DNA of 64,000 bases from Martinezella rhizogenes. Its GTDB lineage: Bacteria > Pseudomonadota > Alphaproteobacteria > Rhizobiales > Rhizobiaceae. The stretch covers positions 143,812 through 207,811 of the forward strand of contig NZ_JAPYZZ010000004.1 in assembly GCF_027460065.1 (NCBI RefSeq). The letters are read 5' to 3'. Both the position numbers and the translations under genes were made by a program. The notes beneath the pieces are model-generated. The model was not told the origin of the DNA and did no database searches. It worked only from the letters and a program-made list of their open reading frames with translations. Of the stretch, positions 48,876-58,355 are shown in pieces. Numbering within the stretch: position 1 is the stretch's first letter; each line of letters begins with the position of its first letter.

Positions 48876-49118
48876 ATTTTTTCTTTCTGGTAGTCGGAAC
48901 AAAATCAGCATTTCCGACGTTTTGTGATGTCAAATTGTATCCAGCAACGTTAGGGATACATCAATTAAGCAACGACGGCCTCAAAACCATACAACAAAGA
49001 AACCGGTTGATAGTTGCAAAGAACGGGGAAGGGCAGACCTTTAAGAATGATCGATTTTGGCTTCCCCTTCCTTCGGCAAACGGCATTTCTTCATGCACAG
49101 GGTGCGAAAGACTGATTC

Positions 49119-51671
49119 ATGGCACCCACTGACTATCATGTCGACCTGACCAATTGCGACCGCGAACCCATTCATATTCCAGGCTATATTCAATCGCATG
49201 GCTGTCTCATCGCCTGCGATAACGCCATGCGCATGGTGCTGCGGCATTCGGAAAACTGCCGCGAACTGCTCGGGCTTGACGGCGATCTCAACGGCAGGAC
49301 GGCCGAGGAGGTGCTCAGCAAAAAGCTCGTCCACGATCTTCGCAACGCGCTGACCGTGACCGGCAGAACCACCCGCCCCGCCATGCTGCCCTCCATGGAA
49401 ACAAGCGATGGCCGCAGCTTCGATATTTCGCTCCATCGCTACAAATCAACCACCATCATCGAATTCGAGCCCTCGGGCAGCGACACGCAGCCACTCGGCA
49501 CGGCCCGCAAGATGGTGGACCGCATCCGCGAAGCGGACAGCGTCGAAAGCCTGATCTCCAGAACGACGCGCCTGATAAAGGCGACGCTGGGTTACGACCG
49601 GGTGATGATCTACCGTTTCGAGGAAGACGGTGCCGGCAAGGTCGTGTCCGAGGCAAAACAGCCGGAGCTGGAAAGCTTTCTCGGGCAATATTTCCCCGCC
49701 AGCGATATTCCGCAGCAGGCCCGCGCACTCTATCTCAAGAACACGCTGCGCATCATCTCCGATGCCAGCGGCACCCGGGTTCCGGTGCTGCCGGCTGTCG
49801 ATGCCTCCGGCGAGCCGCTCGATCTCTCTTACGCGCATCTGCGCAGCGTCTCACCCATCCATTGCGAATATCTCCGCAATATGGGCGTTGCCGCCTCCAT
49901 GTCGATTTCTGTGATTGTCGATGGCGCGCTGTGGGGCCTGATCGCCTGCCACCATTATTCTCCGCGTGTGCTGAGCATGCCGGTGCGGATCGCTGCGGAA
50001 ATGTTCGGGGAATTTTTCTCCATGCATCTGCAGGTTCTGAAGCAGAAGCGCCGGCTCGATACCGTCAACCACGCCCATGCGGCGCTCGACCGCTTTCTGC
50101 GGCTTGCCGCCCATCATTCCAATATTGAAGAACTGCTGGTCGACAGTTTTCAGGATTTTGCCGATCTGATGCCCTGCGACGGTGTCGGGCTGTGGGTCGG
50201 CAACAACTGGCATGGCCATGGCGCAACACCACCGCATGATGCCATTCCAAGGCTGGCGCGTTTCGTCGCTTCGGCTTCGGAAGGCAGGGTCTGGGCGACG
50301 CACGCCCTGTCGCAGGCCATACCGGAAGCGGAGATCTACGCCGGCACCGCAGCCGGAATGCTCGCTATCCCACTCTCGCAGGTCAAGAACGACTATCTCC
50401 TGTTTTTCCGCAAGGAGATCGTGCAGAACCTGAACTGGGCCGGAAATCCGGAAAAATCCTATGAAACCGGCCCGATGGGCGACCGCCTCACGCCGCGTAA
50501 AAGCTTCGCAATCTGGAAAGAGACCGTCCGCCTGCAGGCGCAGCCCTGGTCGGAAGCCGACCGGGAAATCGCCGAAGCGGCGAGAATTGCGCTTGTCGAG
50601 GTGGCATTCCATCACAGCGAGCTGATGGCCGGCGAAAGAGAGCGTGCCGAGGTGCGCCAGCGCATGCTGAACGAGGAGCTCAATCACCGCGTCAAGAATG
50701 TTCTCGCCATCATCAAATCGCTGGTCGGCAATCCCTCGCAGGAGGGCAAGACCCTGCAGGAATATGTCACCGCGCTGAAGGGCCGCATCCAGGCGCTGTC
50801 CTTTGCCCATGACCAGATCATTCGCGGCGAAGGCGGCGGCGCGCTGCGCGATCTGCTGGAGGCTGAATTGTCGCCCCATCGTTCGCCGGAAACGACGGTA
50901 AAGCTTGAAGGCCCCCAGGTCACGCTCGATTCCCGCGCTTTCTCGGTGATGGCGCTGGTTCTGCACGAATTGGCGACGAATGCCGCCAAATATGGCGCGC
51001 TTTCGCAAAATGGCGGGCAATTGCATGTGCGCTGGGACATTAACGAGAACAGCGATTGCGAAATATCGTGGCGCGAGACGCTGCTGACCACCTTGCCTGC
51101 ACCATCGCGCGCCGGTTTCGGCACGGCGCTCATCAGCCGCAGCATTCCCTACGATCTCGGCGGGCGCAGCACGATACGGTATTTGCCGAATGGGCTGGAG
51201 GCGGAGATTCTCCTGCCGTACCGCCATGTTTCATCGACCTCGACGGCGTCCGAGACAAAAACCGAGGCGGAAACGCTGCCGCAACCCAGACGTTACAACC
51301 GGGAGGAGCCATTGAAAGTATTGCTCGTCGAAGACCAGATGCTGATCGCCATGGATGTCGAGAACATGCTGGAAGATAATGGCATCAAGGCAATCGAAAC
51401 AGCGACCTCGTCGGCCATGGCGCTTGAGAAGCTGAAAACCTATCTGCCTGACGTCGCCATTCTCGACATCAATCTCGGTTCCGATACCTCGATCCCCGTC
51501 GCCCGCGAACTGCATCGCCGCGGCATCCCTTTCCTCTTCGCCACCGGTTATGCGGATGGCAGCATGGTGCCGGATGAGTTCGGCAATGTGCCGGTTATCC
51601 GCAAGCCCTATGATGAGGATGCGCTGATGGCAGGCATTGGGGTGTTGGTGGGGGATACGGAGCGGGTATAG
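49119..51671 (+). CDS. agp2: Bacteriophytochrome hybrid histidine kinase, Agp2-like
   Basis: This red/far-red photoreceptor kinase has 850 residues. The order is PAS (10-115) with the biliverdin-binding Cys13 in TNCDRE, GAF (130-300) with PASDIP, PHY (320-500) with the tongue motif PRKSF, an HWE-type kinase with His523 in ELNHRVKN and ISWRE, and a C-terminal receiver with Asp783 in AILDINLG. The sequence agrees closely, from memory, with Agrobacterium Agp2, a bathy-phytochrome whose dark state is Pfr. The kinase and its receiver are fused, so phosphate can be passed within the chain. The gene is alone on its strand. Confidence 0.93.
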   Translation: MAPTDYHVDLTNCDREPIHIPGYIQSHGCLIACDNAMRMVLRHSENCRELLGLDGDLNGRTAEEVLSKKLVHDLRNALTVTGRTTRPAMLPSMETSDGRSFDISLHRYKSTTIIEFEPSGSDTQPLGTARKMVDRIREADSVESLISRTTRLIKATLGYDRVMIYRFEEDGAGKVVSEAKQPELESFLGQYFPASDIPQQARALYLKNTLRIISDASGTRVPVLPAVDASGEPLDLSYAHLRSVSPIHCEYLRNMGVAASMSISVIVDGALWGLIACHHYSPRVLSMPVRIAAEMFGEFFSMHLQVLKQKRRLDTVNHAHAALDRFLRLAAHHSNIEELLVDSFQDFADLMPCDGVGLWVGNNWHGHGATPPHDAIPRLARFVASASEGRVWATHALSQAIPEAEIYAGTAAGMLAIPLSQVKNDYLLFFRKEIVQNLNWAGNPEKSYETGPMGDRLTPRKSFAIWKETVRLQAQPWSEADREIAEAARIALVEVAFHHSELMAGERERAEVRQRMLNEELNHRVKNVLAIIKSLVGNPSQEGKTLQEYVTALKGRIQALSFAHDQIIRGEGGGALRDLLEAELSPHRSPETTVKLEGPQVTLDSRAFSVMALVLHELATNAAKYGALSQNGGQLHVRWDINENSDCEISWRETLLTTLPAPSRAGFGTALISRSIPYDLGGRSTIRYLPNGLEAEILLPYRHVSSTSTASETKTEAETLPQPRRYNREEPLKVLLVEDQMLIAMDVENMLEDNGIKAIETATSSAMALEKLKTYLPDVAILDINLGSDTSIPVARELHRRGIPFLFATGYADGSMVPDEFGNVPVIRKPYDEDALMAGIGVLVGDTERV

Positions 51672-51698
51672 CAGGCGTTACCCGTAACGGGTACTCCA

Positions 51699-51727
51699 CA
51701 TCCTCAGGCTTTCTCCCGAGGATAACG
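51699..51727. repeat. Single palindromic repeat unit
   Basis: CATCCTCAGG-CTTTCT-CCCGAGGATAACG is one unit of the hairpin found in the paired repeats at 14.5 and 15.5 kb. The second partner is missing. It lies between the convergent phytochrome and DUF930 genes. Confidence 0.6.
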
Positions 51728-51758
51728 AATGGTGAATCTTGGGACCGGCCGCCTATCC

Positions 51759-52721
51759 TCACTGAAATTGCGCAAAGCCGCGCTTTTTCGCGTCTTCCGG
51801 GCTGACTTCATTCCCGATTTTAAAGCGGAATTCTGTCACGGTGTAATTTTCCAGATCGACTTCGCACTGGAATGAGACATCGTGCCAGCCGTTACCCGTG
51901 TTGAACGCACCGCCGGAAGCGTCGATAGAATTGCCGGAAATCCTGCCTCCAGTGTCCGAATAGGGGATCATGCCTCTGGCGGCAAAACCCGCCCCCTGAA
52001 TTTGAGCCAGAGCTTCAGTACTGCAAAGCTGAACGATGCGGCGACGGGGCGGCAGATCGCCGAACATCTGTCGCCTCTGGGCCGGTGAAAGCATGGAGGA
52101 AGACAGCAGATGTTTGGCCGCGGGAAGCTTCGCGGGTTTGCTATCCGCAACCTCCGCAGGCTTTTCCTCCGCCGGCTTGGGCTGTGGCACCGGCGGTTGC
52201 TCCGGCTGTTTTTCGTCCTTCACAGGTGAAACCGCGATCTCCCCCTGCTCGGCTGAAGCCTGAAGATCGCTGTTGGCAGCGGGTGGCGCGGGCTTCTCCT
52301 CAGCCGCCTTTTCAGGCTCGCTTGCCGGCTCCTCGGAGGTTTCGCTTTTTTCCGCTTCCTCCGTCTTTCCCGGCTTGTCTGCGGGGTCCGCCTGCGTCTC
52401 TTCAGGTCGCATGGCGATGGCCGGCAGTGTCGCCTGCGGCTGCGGCGAAGGTTTTACCTCCTCCTTTGGCGGTTCCGGTGGTGGTGGCGGAGGTTGCGGT
52501 TTCTCCTCTTTGGCCGCCGCAGCAGGCGGCGGGGCAGCTTCTTCTTTTTTCTCCTCGGGCGGCGGCACGAGTTCGACGTTGACGCTTTCCGGCTCCTGCG
52601 GCTCGGCTATCCGTTCCGGCAATTCGAAAAAGAAGAGCGCGACGACGACAAGATGCAGCAACACGGAGACGGGCACAGCCCATCTTCCCCGCCGCCATTT
52701 GCCTGCCGAAACCTGTTCCAT
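51759..52721 (-). CDS. DUF930 protein with TonB-like anchor and proline-rich linker
   Basis: The 320-residue protein begins with a basic segment and one transmembrane helix (WAVPVSVLLHLVVVALFFF), then a long Pro/Glu/Lys-rich stretch (about 40-210) like the periplasm-spanning part of TonB or TolA. It ends in a globular DUF930 domain (about 215-320) with IVQLCSTEALAQIQ and FQCEVD, whose cysteines may pair. The start at 52721 places the helix at the N-terminus. The function of DUF930 is unknown; the layout implies reach from inner membrane into the periplasm. It lies downstream of rpoD but is separated by a terminator. Confidence 0.8.
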   Translation of the reverse strand: MEQVSAGKWRRGRWAVPVSVLLHLVVVALFFFELPERIAEPQEPESVNVELVPPPEEKKEEAAPPPAAAAKEEKPQPPPPPPEPPKEEVKPSPQPQATLPAIAMRPEETQADPADKPGKTEEAEKSETSEEPASEPEKAAEEKPAPPAANSDLQASAEQGEIAVSPVKDEKQPEQPPVPQPKPAEEKPAEVADSKPAKLPAAKHLLSSSMLSPAQRRQMFGDLPPRRRIVQLCSTEALAQIQGAGFAARGMIPYSDTGGRISGNSIDASGGAFNTGNGWHDVSFQCEVDLENYTVTEFRFKIGNEVSPEDAKKRGFAQFQ

Positions 52722-52820
52722 CTTATCGAACCAAACCGAACCCGCGCATTTTTGAAAATCCGAAATAATGGTTTTCACACATAAGGCTTGTCGCAGAGTT
52801 CGCCAGTGCGGGAAACAAAA

Positions 52821-52848
52821 AACCCGGCCAGCGCTCACTGACCGGGTT
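52821..52848 (-). terminator. Terminator of rpoD
   Basis: An 11-bp stem AACCCGGCCAG / CTGACCGGGTT (one mismatch) is followed on the minus strand by TTTTTTG. Confidence 0.85.
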
Positions 52849-52870
52849 CAATTTTGAAGGAAGCGGAAGC

Positions 52871-54925
52871 TTAGCTGTCGAGGAAGCTGCGCAGCTTTCT
52901 CGAGCGGCTCGGGTGCTTCAGCTTGCGCAGCGCCTTGGCTTCGATCTGACGAATACGTTCGCGCGTGACCGAGAACTGCTGGCCAACTTCTTCCAGCGTA
53001 TGGTCGGTATTCATGCCGATGCCGAAACGCATGCGCAGAACACGTTCCTCACGCGGCGTCAGCGACGCGAGAACCCGGGTGGTCGTCTCACGCAAGTTCG
53101 CCTGGATGGCGGCGTCGATCGGCAGCAGCGCATTCTTGTCCTCGATGAAGTCACCCAGATGCGAATCTTCTTCGTCACCCACGGGGGTTTCGAGCGAAAT
53201 CGGCTCCTTGGCGATCTTCAGAACCTTGCGCACCTTTTCAAGCGGCATGGCCAGCTTCTCGGCCAGCTCTTCCGGGGTCGGCTCGCGGCCGATCTCGTGC
53301 AGCATCTGGCGCGAGGTGCGAACGATCTTGTTGATCGTCTCGATCATGTGAACCGGAATACGGATCGTGCGGGCCTGGTCGGCGATCGAACGGGTGATCG
53401 CCTGCCTGATCCACCAGGTCGCATAGGTCGAGAACTTGTAACCGCGGCGGTATTCGAACTTGTCCACCGCCTTCATCAGCCCGATATTGCCTTCCTGAAT
53501 GAGGTCGAGGAACTGCAGACCGCGGTTGGTGTATTTCTTCGCAATCGAGATCACGAGACGCAGGTTGGCTTCGACCATCTCCTTCTTGGCGATACGCGCT
53601 TCGCGTTCGCCCTTCTGCACCATCGAGACGATGCGGCGGAATTCGGCAATGGAAATGCCGGTTTCCGTGGAGAGGTTCTGGATTTCCTGACGGATTTCCC
53701 GGATCGTGTTGCTTTCCTCGCGGGCGAATTCCTTCCAGCCGCGCGCGGCCAGATTGGCGATCGACTTCATCCAGTTCGGATCGAGTTCCGCACCGTGATA
53801 TTGCTCGAGGAAGCTATCGCGCTTAACGCCATAGGATTCCGCAAGGCGCAGCAGACGGCCTTCGTTCTGCATCAGCCGCTTGGAAATGTCGTAGAGCTGC
53901 TCGACGAGGCTGTCGATACGGTTCTGGTTCAGCGACAACGACTTGACGGCCGTGATAAGCTGATCCTTCAGTTCCTTGTAGCGACGCTCCTGGCCGGAGG
54001 ACAGGGTGCCGGTGCAGGCGAGACGTGCCTCGACCTGCTGGTCCTGAAGCTTGCGCAGCTTCTTGTAGGTGTCGGCAATGGTGTCGAGCGTTTCCATGAC
54101 CTGCGGGCGCAGTTCGGCTTCCATCGCGGCAAGCGAAAGATTGGACTCGTCGTCGTCTTCTTCTTCCTCTTCCGGCGGCAGGCCATCACCACCCACGTCA
54201 GTTACGTCTTCATCGCCGGTCGGCGCACGCAGTCTGCGGGTCTTTTCCTTCTCTTCGGCGGCCTTGCGGTCAGCCTCGATCTTTTCCGGGCTCTGGAACT
54301 GGGGTGCCGCCTTGGCTTCCGGACCGGAATAGGTCGTTTCGAGATCGATGATCTCGCGCAGCAGCGTCGTGCCTTCGTTCAGTTCGTCGCGCCAGATGAT
54401 CAGCGCCTGGAACGTCAGCGGGCTTTCGCACAGGCCCGAAATCATCGTTTCGCGGCCGGCCTCGATGCGCTTGGCGATGGCGATTTCGCCTTCGCGCGAC
54501 AGAAGCTCGACGGAACCCATTTCGCGCAGATACATGCGCACCGGATCATCGGTGCGGTCGGTCGGTTCTTTCTTCTTGGCGGTCGCAAGCGCCGTGCCGC
54601 CGGACGGCGCCAGTTCGCCGCCTTCGGACTCCTCATTGTCGGAATCGCTGTCGTCTTCGCTCGGCGCGGCTTCCTCGGCATCCTCGTCCTCGATAACGTT
54701 GATGCCCATATCGGACAGCATCGCCATCGTGTCTTCGATCTGCTCGGAGGTCACTTCTTCGGACGGCAGGACGGAATTCAACTCGTCCATCGTCACATAG
54801 CCGCGCTTCTTGGCGGCCTTGATCATCTTCTTGACCGCGTCATCCGAAAGATCGAGAAGCGGACCGTCCGTCGCACCGTCGCGTTCGTTTTCTGCTTCTT
54901 CGTTTTCTTTGACTTTGGTTGCCAT
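52871..54925 (-). CDS. rpoD: Primary sigma factor RpoD (sigma-70)
   Basis: The 684-residue protein is the housekeeping sigma factor. Region 1.1 is at the N-terminus ([14 protein letters not shown] helix, then an acidic stretch with DEDAEE and DDSDSDNEE), region 1.2 reads [12 protein letters not shown], region 2 has [20 protein letters not shown] and YATWWIRQA, and region 4 ends with [20 protein letters not shown]. An acidic non-conserved insert (about 225-260) is usual in alphaproteobacteria. It is preceded by dnaG in the same direction across 393 bp. Confidence 0.97.
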   Translation of the reverse strand: MATKVKENEEAENERDGATDGPLLDLSDDAVKKMIKAAKKRGYVTMDELNSVLPSEEVTSEQIEDTMAMLSDMGINVIEDEDAEEAAPSEDDSDSDNEESEGGELAPSGGTALATAKKKEPTDRTDDPVRMYLREMGSVELLSREGEIAIAKRIEAGRETMISGLCESPLTFQALIIWRDELNEGTTLLREIIDLETTYSGPEAKAAPQFQSPEKIEADRKAAEEKEKTRRLRAPTGDEDVTDVGGDGLPPEEEEEDDDESNLSLAAMEAELRPQVMETLDTIADTYKKLRKLQDQQVEARLACTGTLSSGQERRYKELKDQLITAVKSLSLNQNRIDSLVEQLYDISKRLMQNEGRLLRLAESYGVKRDSFLEQYHGAELDPNWMKSIANLAARGWKEFAREESNTIREIRQEIQNLSTETGISIAEFRRIVSMVQKGEREARIAKKEMVEANLRLVISIAKKYTNRGLQFLDLIQEGNIGLMKAVDKFEYRRGYKFSTYATWWIRQAITRSIADQARTIRIPVHMIETINKIVRTSRQMLHEIGREPTPEELAEKLAMPLEKVRKVLKIAKEPISLETPVGDEEDSHLGDFIEDKNALLPIDAAIQANLRETTTRVLASLTPREERVLRMRFGIGMNTDHTLEEVGQQFSVTRERIRQIEAKALRKLKHPSRSRKLRSFLDS

Positions 54926-55318
54926 CTATCTCGTCGCTTTCCCTGACGCTAACACCTGTTCCGCCGCATCGCCGTCCGCCCCTTGAGCATCCAGCGGTTT
55001 GCCGCGAATCACTGTCAGACACCTAACGGAGTGATCTTTAATTGCCGATTAACCACGGCAGCCTCAGGCAGAATGCAAAGACAGTGCACCCGGAAATGCT
55101 TGCTCATGCAATTTCTATCCGCCAAGGCTCATTCCACCTTACTTTTCCTGAATTGGTGATTCCCGCTATTTCCCGCCCCGTCAAGCCTTTGGAGGCGAGA
55201 CAGCCACGGAAATTCTCAAAAAAGGCCGCATTTTGCAGTTATCACCAGACTATCCCCTATTTAGGACGCTTGCCGCAAAAGGCAACCCCACACGTCTTTC
55301 AATTCTTGCCGACTGTTC
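54926..55318. other. 393-bp dnaG-rpoD intergenic region
   Basis: No supported gene is present; the frames seen have no ribosome-binding site or family match. The region should hold the rpoD promoter(s) on the minus strand. A CTTGAC (minus strand, about 55180-55185) is a possible -35 element, but I see no convincing -10 at the right distance. Confidence 0.5.
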
Positions 55319-57304
55319 TCAGCCATGGCCGAAGGCCGGCCCCTTCACCCGGCCGGACATGACCCCGAAACCGTCAATAATCGCTTCCTGATTTTCCATG
55401 CGGCCGATTTCCAACTGGACTTCGGCAATCGCCCGCACCAAGAGCGTGCCACGCTCGTCATCGGTGGCCTCGGCGATTTCCCGTTCCAGCTCCCGTTTCT
55501 GCCAGAGCAGGGATTTCGTCCTCTTATGCAGCGAAAGAGCCTGCACGTAACCTTCGCGCGCATCCTCCATCGCCGCCTGTTCGGTCGCCGTCCACAGGCG
55601 GGCATTGCGCACCTGCTGATCCATGACCTTCAAAAGCGCCTCGAAACCCTGCTGCGACAACCGCTCGATCAGCCCTGCCCGCGATATGTCCGCCGCACTC
55701 TCGGCCGCGTAGGTCAACACCGTCGACCACAGCCGCTGCAGATCGCGGCTCTCGTAATCGATGGCGGCGATCTCGTCATATTCCTCCAGCAGCAACTCCG
55801 GATGGTTGACGATGGTAATAGCCAGAACGCTCTCCCGCAGAGACGGCTTGGTCTGATGACCTCTGACAAGGCCGGATTGCGTCAGCCGGTCGGAAATGCT
55901 GCTGGTCGGCGCGGACATCGCCCCACCCCGCCCCGGCGCATTGCGCTGGAAACCGCGACCCGTGCCCTGACCGCCCTCGCGGCGGAAATTCCCGCCCTGC
56001 GAGCCGCCCTGCTGGAAACGCGGCTGAAAGAAACCATTCAGCCTGTCGCGCATATCCTGCTGGTAAAAGCGGCGCACCGTCTCGTCGGCAATAACGGCAA
56101 CGATCTGGCGCAGGCGGCTTTCAAGTTGAGCCCGTTTTTCAGGCGTATCGAAGGTAACACCCGATGTCTCGCGGCTCCAGATCATCGCGGCAAGCGGCTT
56201 GGCTTCTGAAAGCACACGGTCGAAGGGCGCGCGCCCCTCTAGCCGCACAAGATCATCCGGATCCTTGCCGTCAGGCAACAGCGCAAAGCTGACCGAGCGA
56301 TCCGGCTTGATATGCGGCAAGGCAAGATCGGCCGCACGGTTGGCGGCACGAATGCCGGCGCCATCACCATCGAAGCAGAGAACCGGTTGCGGCGACATCT
56401 TCCAGAGGAGATCAAGCTGACTTTCGGTCAAAGCCGTACCAAGCGGCGCGACAGCATTTTCGACACCCGCCTGATAAAGCGCGATGACATCCATATAACC
56501 TTCCACGGCGATGACAGTGCCGCCGGCCGCCTGCGAGGCGCGTCGTGCACGGGCGAAATTGTAGAGAACATTGCCCTTGTGAAAGAGCTCGGTCTCGTTG
56601 GAATTGAGATATTTCGCCACCGCATCCGCTGCCATGGCGCGGCCGCCAAAGGCGATCACCTTTTCCCGTGACGACAGGATCGGGAACATGATGCGGTCGC
56701 GGAACCGGTCATAGGAAACCGGCACGTTTTCATGAACCACCAGCCCGCAGGCTTCCATCTGCTCCTTGGACACGCCCTTGCTCGCCAGATGCTCCTTCAG
56801 CGCGTTGCGGCTGTCAGGCGCATAACCCAGCCGGAAGGTCTCGATCGTGCGCCCGGTCAGCCCGCGGTCTCGAAGGTAAGCCCGCGCCCGCGCGCCGAGC
56901 GCGGTCTGCAACTGATCCTGAAAGAACAGCGTCGCCATTTCCATGACGTCCTGCAGCGAGGTGCGCTCGCGCTCGCGCTTCTCCGCCTGCGGATCGGGCT
57001 GCGGCATGGAAATACCGGCCATATCGGCAATCTGCTGGACGGCTTCCGGGAAACTTAAGCCCTCAAGCTTCGTTAGGAAGCGGAAATGATCGCCGGAAAC
57101 GCCGCAACCGAAACAATGATAGCGACCCTTGCGGTCCTCACAGTGAAAGCTCGGGCTTTTTTCGCCATGGAACGGGCAGCAGGCCCAATAATCCCCGCGC
57201 GGCGCATTGGTCTTCTTCTTGTCCCAGGACACACGTCGGCCGATCACATCGGAGATGTTCACGCGGTCGCGTATCTCATCAAGGAAAGAATTGGAAAAGC
57301 GCAT
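55319..57304 (-). CDS. dnaG: DNA primase DnaG
   Basis: DnaG makes the RNA primers for replication. The 661-residue chain starts with FSNSFLDEIRDRVNISDVIG, has the CHC2 zinc finger (CPFHGEKSPSFHC then YHCFGC), the TOPRIM catalytic centre (VIAVEGYMDVIALYQAG and CFDGDGAG), and a C-terminal helicase-binding domain of about 200 residues with a Gly/Arg/Gln-rich linker (about 430-470). It shares the usual dnaG-rpoD order. A BrnT/BrnA operon lies just upstream in the opposite direction. Confidence 0.96.
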   Translation of the reverse strand: MRFSNSFLDEIRDRVNISDVIGRRVSWDKKKTNAPRGDYWACCPFHGEKSPSFHCEDRKGRYHCFGCGVSGDHFRFLTKLEGLSFPEAVQQIADMAGISMPQPDPQAEKRERERTSLQDVMEMATLFFQDQLQTALGARARAYLRDRGLTGRTIETFRLGYAPDSRNALKEHLASKGVSKEQMEACGLVVHENVPVSYDRFRDRIMFPILSSREKVIAFGGRAMAADAVAKYLNSNETELFHKGNVLYNFARARRASQAAGGTVIAVEGYMDVIALYQAGVENAVAPLGTALTESQLDLLWKMSPQPVLCFDGDGAGIRAANRAADLALPHIKPDRSVSFALLPDGKDPDDLVRLEGRAPFDRVLSEAKPLAAMIWSRETSGVTFDTPEKRAQLESRLRQIVAVIADETVRRFYQQDMRDRLNGFFQPRFQQGGSQGGNFRREGGQGTGRGFQRNAPGRGGAMSAPTSSISDRLTQSGLVRGHQTKPSLRESVLAITIVNHPELLLEEYDEIAAIDYESRDLQRLWSTVLTYAAESAADISRAGLIERLSQQGFEALLKVMDQQVRNARLWTATEQAAMEDAREGYVQALSLHKRTKSLLWQKRELEREIAEATDDERGTLLVRAIAEVQLEIGRMENQEAIIDGFGVMSGRVKGPAFGHG

Positions 57305-57397
57305 GGGTTACCTGTTCGAGGCCAGTCTTTCATATAAGCGCATAACAGCCGCAATACAAAACACTCCGCAAAGAATACCCGATATTCACAGGCAGCG

Positions 57398-57429
57398 TTG
57401 ACACCAGTGTATATACAGACGAATATACA
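57398..57429 (+). promoter_or_regulatory. Promoter and operator of brnT-brnA
   Basis: TTGACA (57398-57403) and GAATAT (57421-57426) are spaced by 17 bp. An inverted repeat TGTATAT / ATATACA (57408-57414 and 57423-57429) overlaps the -10. BrnA-type antitoxins repress their own operon, so the palindrome is the likely BrnTA operator. Confidence 0.65.
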
Positions 57430-57477
57430 AGCGTGGCGCATGAGTGCCTGCAAACTGGAAACAGTCTCAGGTGATTC

Positions 57478-57783
57478 ATGGACATCGTGATGAAAGATTT
57501 CATCTCCTTTGATTGGGATGGGAACAAGCGGCTTATCAATCTGGCTAAGCACGGTATCGACTTCGAGGATGCAGCGGAGGCGCTGTATGAACCACATATC
57601 GAAATACCGTCTGACCAAAACGGAGAGGTCCGCATACGCGCCATTTGCCCGTTCATGGGGCGCCTTATAGCTGTCGTTTACACGATGCGGGGCGATACAT
57701 GCCGGATCATATCGGCGCGTGCGGCGCGGAAAAATGAGCAACAACTCTATTACGCGAATAACACTGGAAGAAATACGCGCTAA
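57478..57783 (+). CDS. brnT: BrnT-family ribonuclease toxin
   Basis: BrnT is the toxin of a type II toxin-antitoxin pair: a RelE-like ribonuclease that blocks translation. The 101-residue protein shows the DUF497 core: FDWDGNKRLINLAKHGIDFEDA, RIRAICPFMGRLIAVVYTMRG, and the C-terminal RIISARAARKNE with the conserved arginine and glutamate. A second ATG four codons on is a possible start. It overlaps brnA by 50 bases, which couples their translation. Confidence 0.9.
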   Translation: MDIVMKDFISFDWDGNKRLINLAKHGIDFEDAAEALYEPHIEIPSDQNGEVRIRAICPFMGRLIAVVYTMRGDTCRIISARAARKNEQQLYYANNTGRNTR

Positions 57784-58066
57784 GCGGGCTCGCGGCGAGA
57801 AGAGCGAGACCGACTGGGCACGCGTCGATGCCATGACCGATGAGGATATCGACCGCGCCACGCGCGACGATCCGGACTGGGCAGGCTTTGAGGATATCGA
57901 CTGGTCGAAGGCCCAGGTCGTGTTCCCCACCGCCAAAACATCCATTTCCATCCGTGTCGATCAGGATGTCGTGGATTTTTTCAAATCCACCGGCAAAGGC
58001 TATCAAACCCGGATGAATGCGGTTCTGCGCCACTATGTGCATGAGCAGAAGAAACGGCCGGGTTGA
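57734..58066 (+). CDS. brnA: BrnA-family antitoxin
   Basis: The 110-residue protein has the BrnA layout. The N-terminal half (DIDRATRDDPDWAGFEDIDW) would bind the toxin, and the C-terminal half (KTSISIRVDQDVVDFFKSTG then YQTRMNAVLRHYV) is a ribbon-helix-helix DNA-binding domain. It begins inside brnT. Through the C-terminal domain it should repress the promoter at 57398-57429. Confidence 0.9.
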   Translation: MSNNSITRITLEEIRAKRARGEKSETDWARVDAMTDEDIDRATRDDPDWAGFEDIDWSKAQVVFPTAKTSISIRVDQDVVDFFKSTGKGYQTRMNAVLRHYVHEQKKRPG

Positions 58067-58301
58067 AGAAGGAAAGCCGCCATTGCGCCAGCTTCCGGCG
58101 AATTTATGGCAGCGCAACATCACCAAAAATTATGTTTTTGTAATTTGAGCGACGCGTTGCGACGATGTAAAAACAAAACACAGTCAAAGGCAGTGTCTGA
58201 ACATTTTCATACATCTGCCGACACCTGCAGGCACGTCCCCCCCGAAAAGCCTGCGCGGAAGAGCATTTTGATCCGCCGGAATGCATCTTCGTCGGCAGAA
58301 A

Positions 58302-58333
58302 AAAGGCAGGGTAGCCATGGCTACCCTGCCTTT
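58302..58333 (-). terminator. Terminator of the YqeY gene
   Basis: A perfect 32-bp palindrome (arms AAAGGCAGGGTAGCCA / TGGCTACCCTGCCTTT) runs into TTTTTTC on the minus strand and TTTACTTTTT on the plus strand, so it is bidirectional. Confidence 0.9.
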
Positions 58334-58355
58334 ACTTTTTCGGAAGTGGCGAAAG

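Noticed and set aside
52913..54946. A 677-codon plus-strand frame opposite rpoD
   Set aside because: Antisense shadow of rpoD; no recognisable domain.
55042..55362. A 106-codon frame between dnaG and rpoD
   Set aside because: It overlaps the end of dnaG, has no ribosome-binding site and has shadow-like composition.
57259..57951. A 230-codon minus-strand frame across brnT and the dnaG start
   Set aside because: It overlaps the well-supported brnT-brnA pair and shows no family features.
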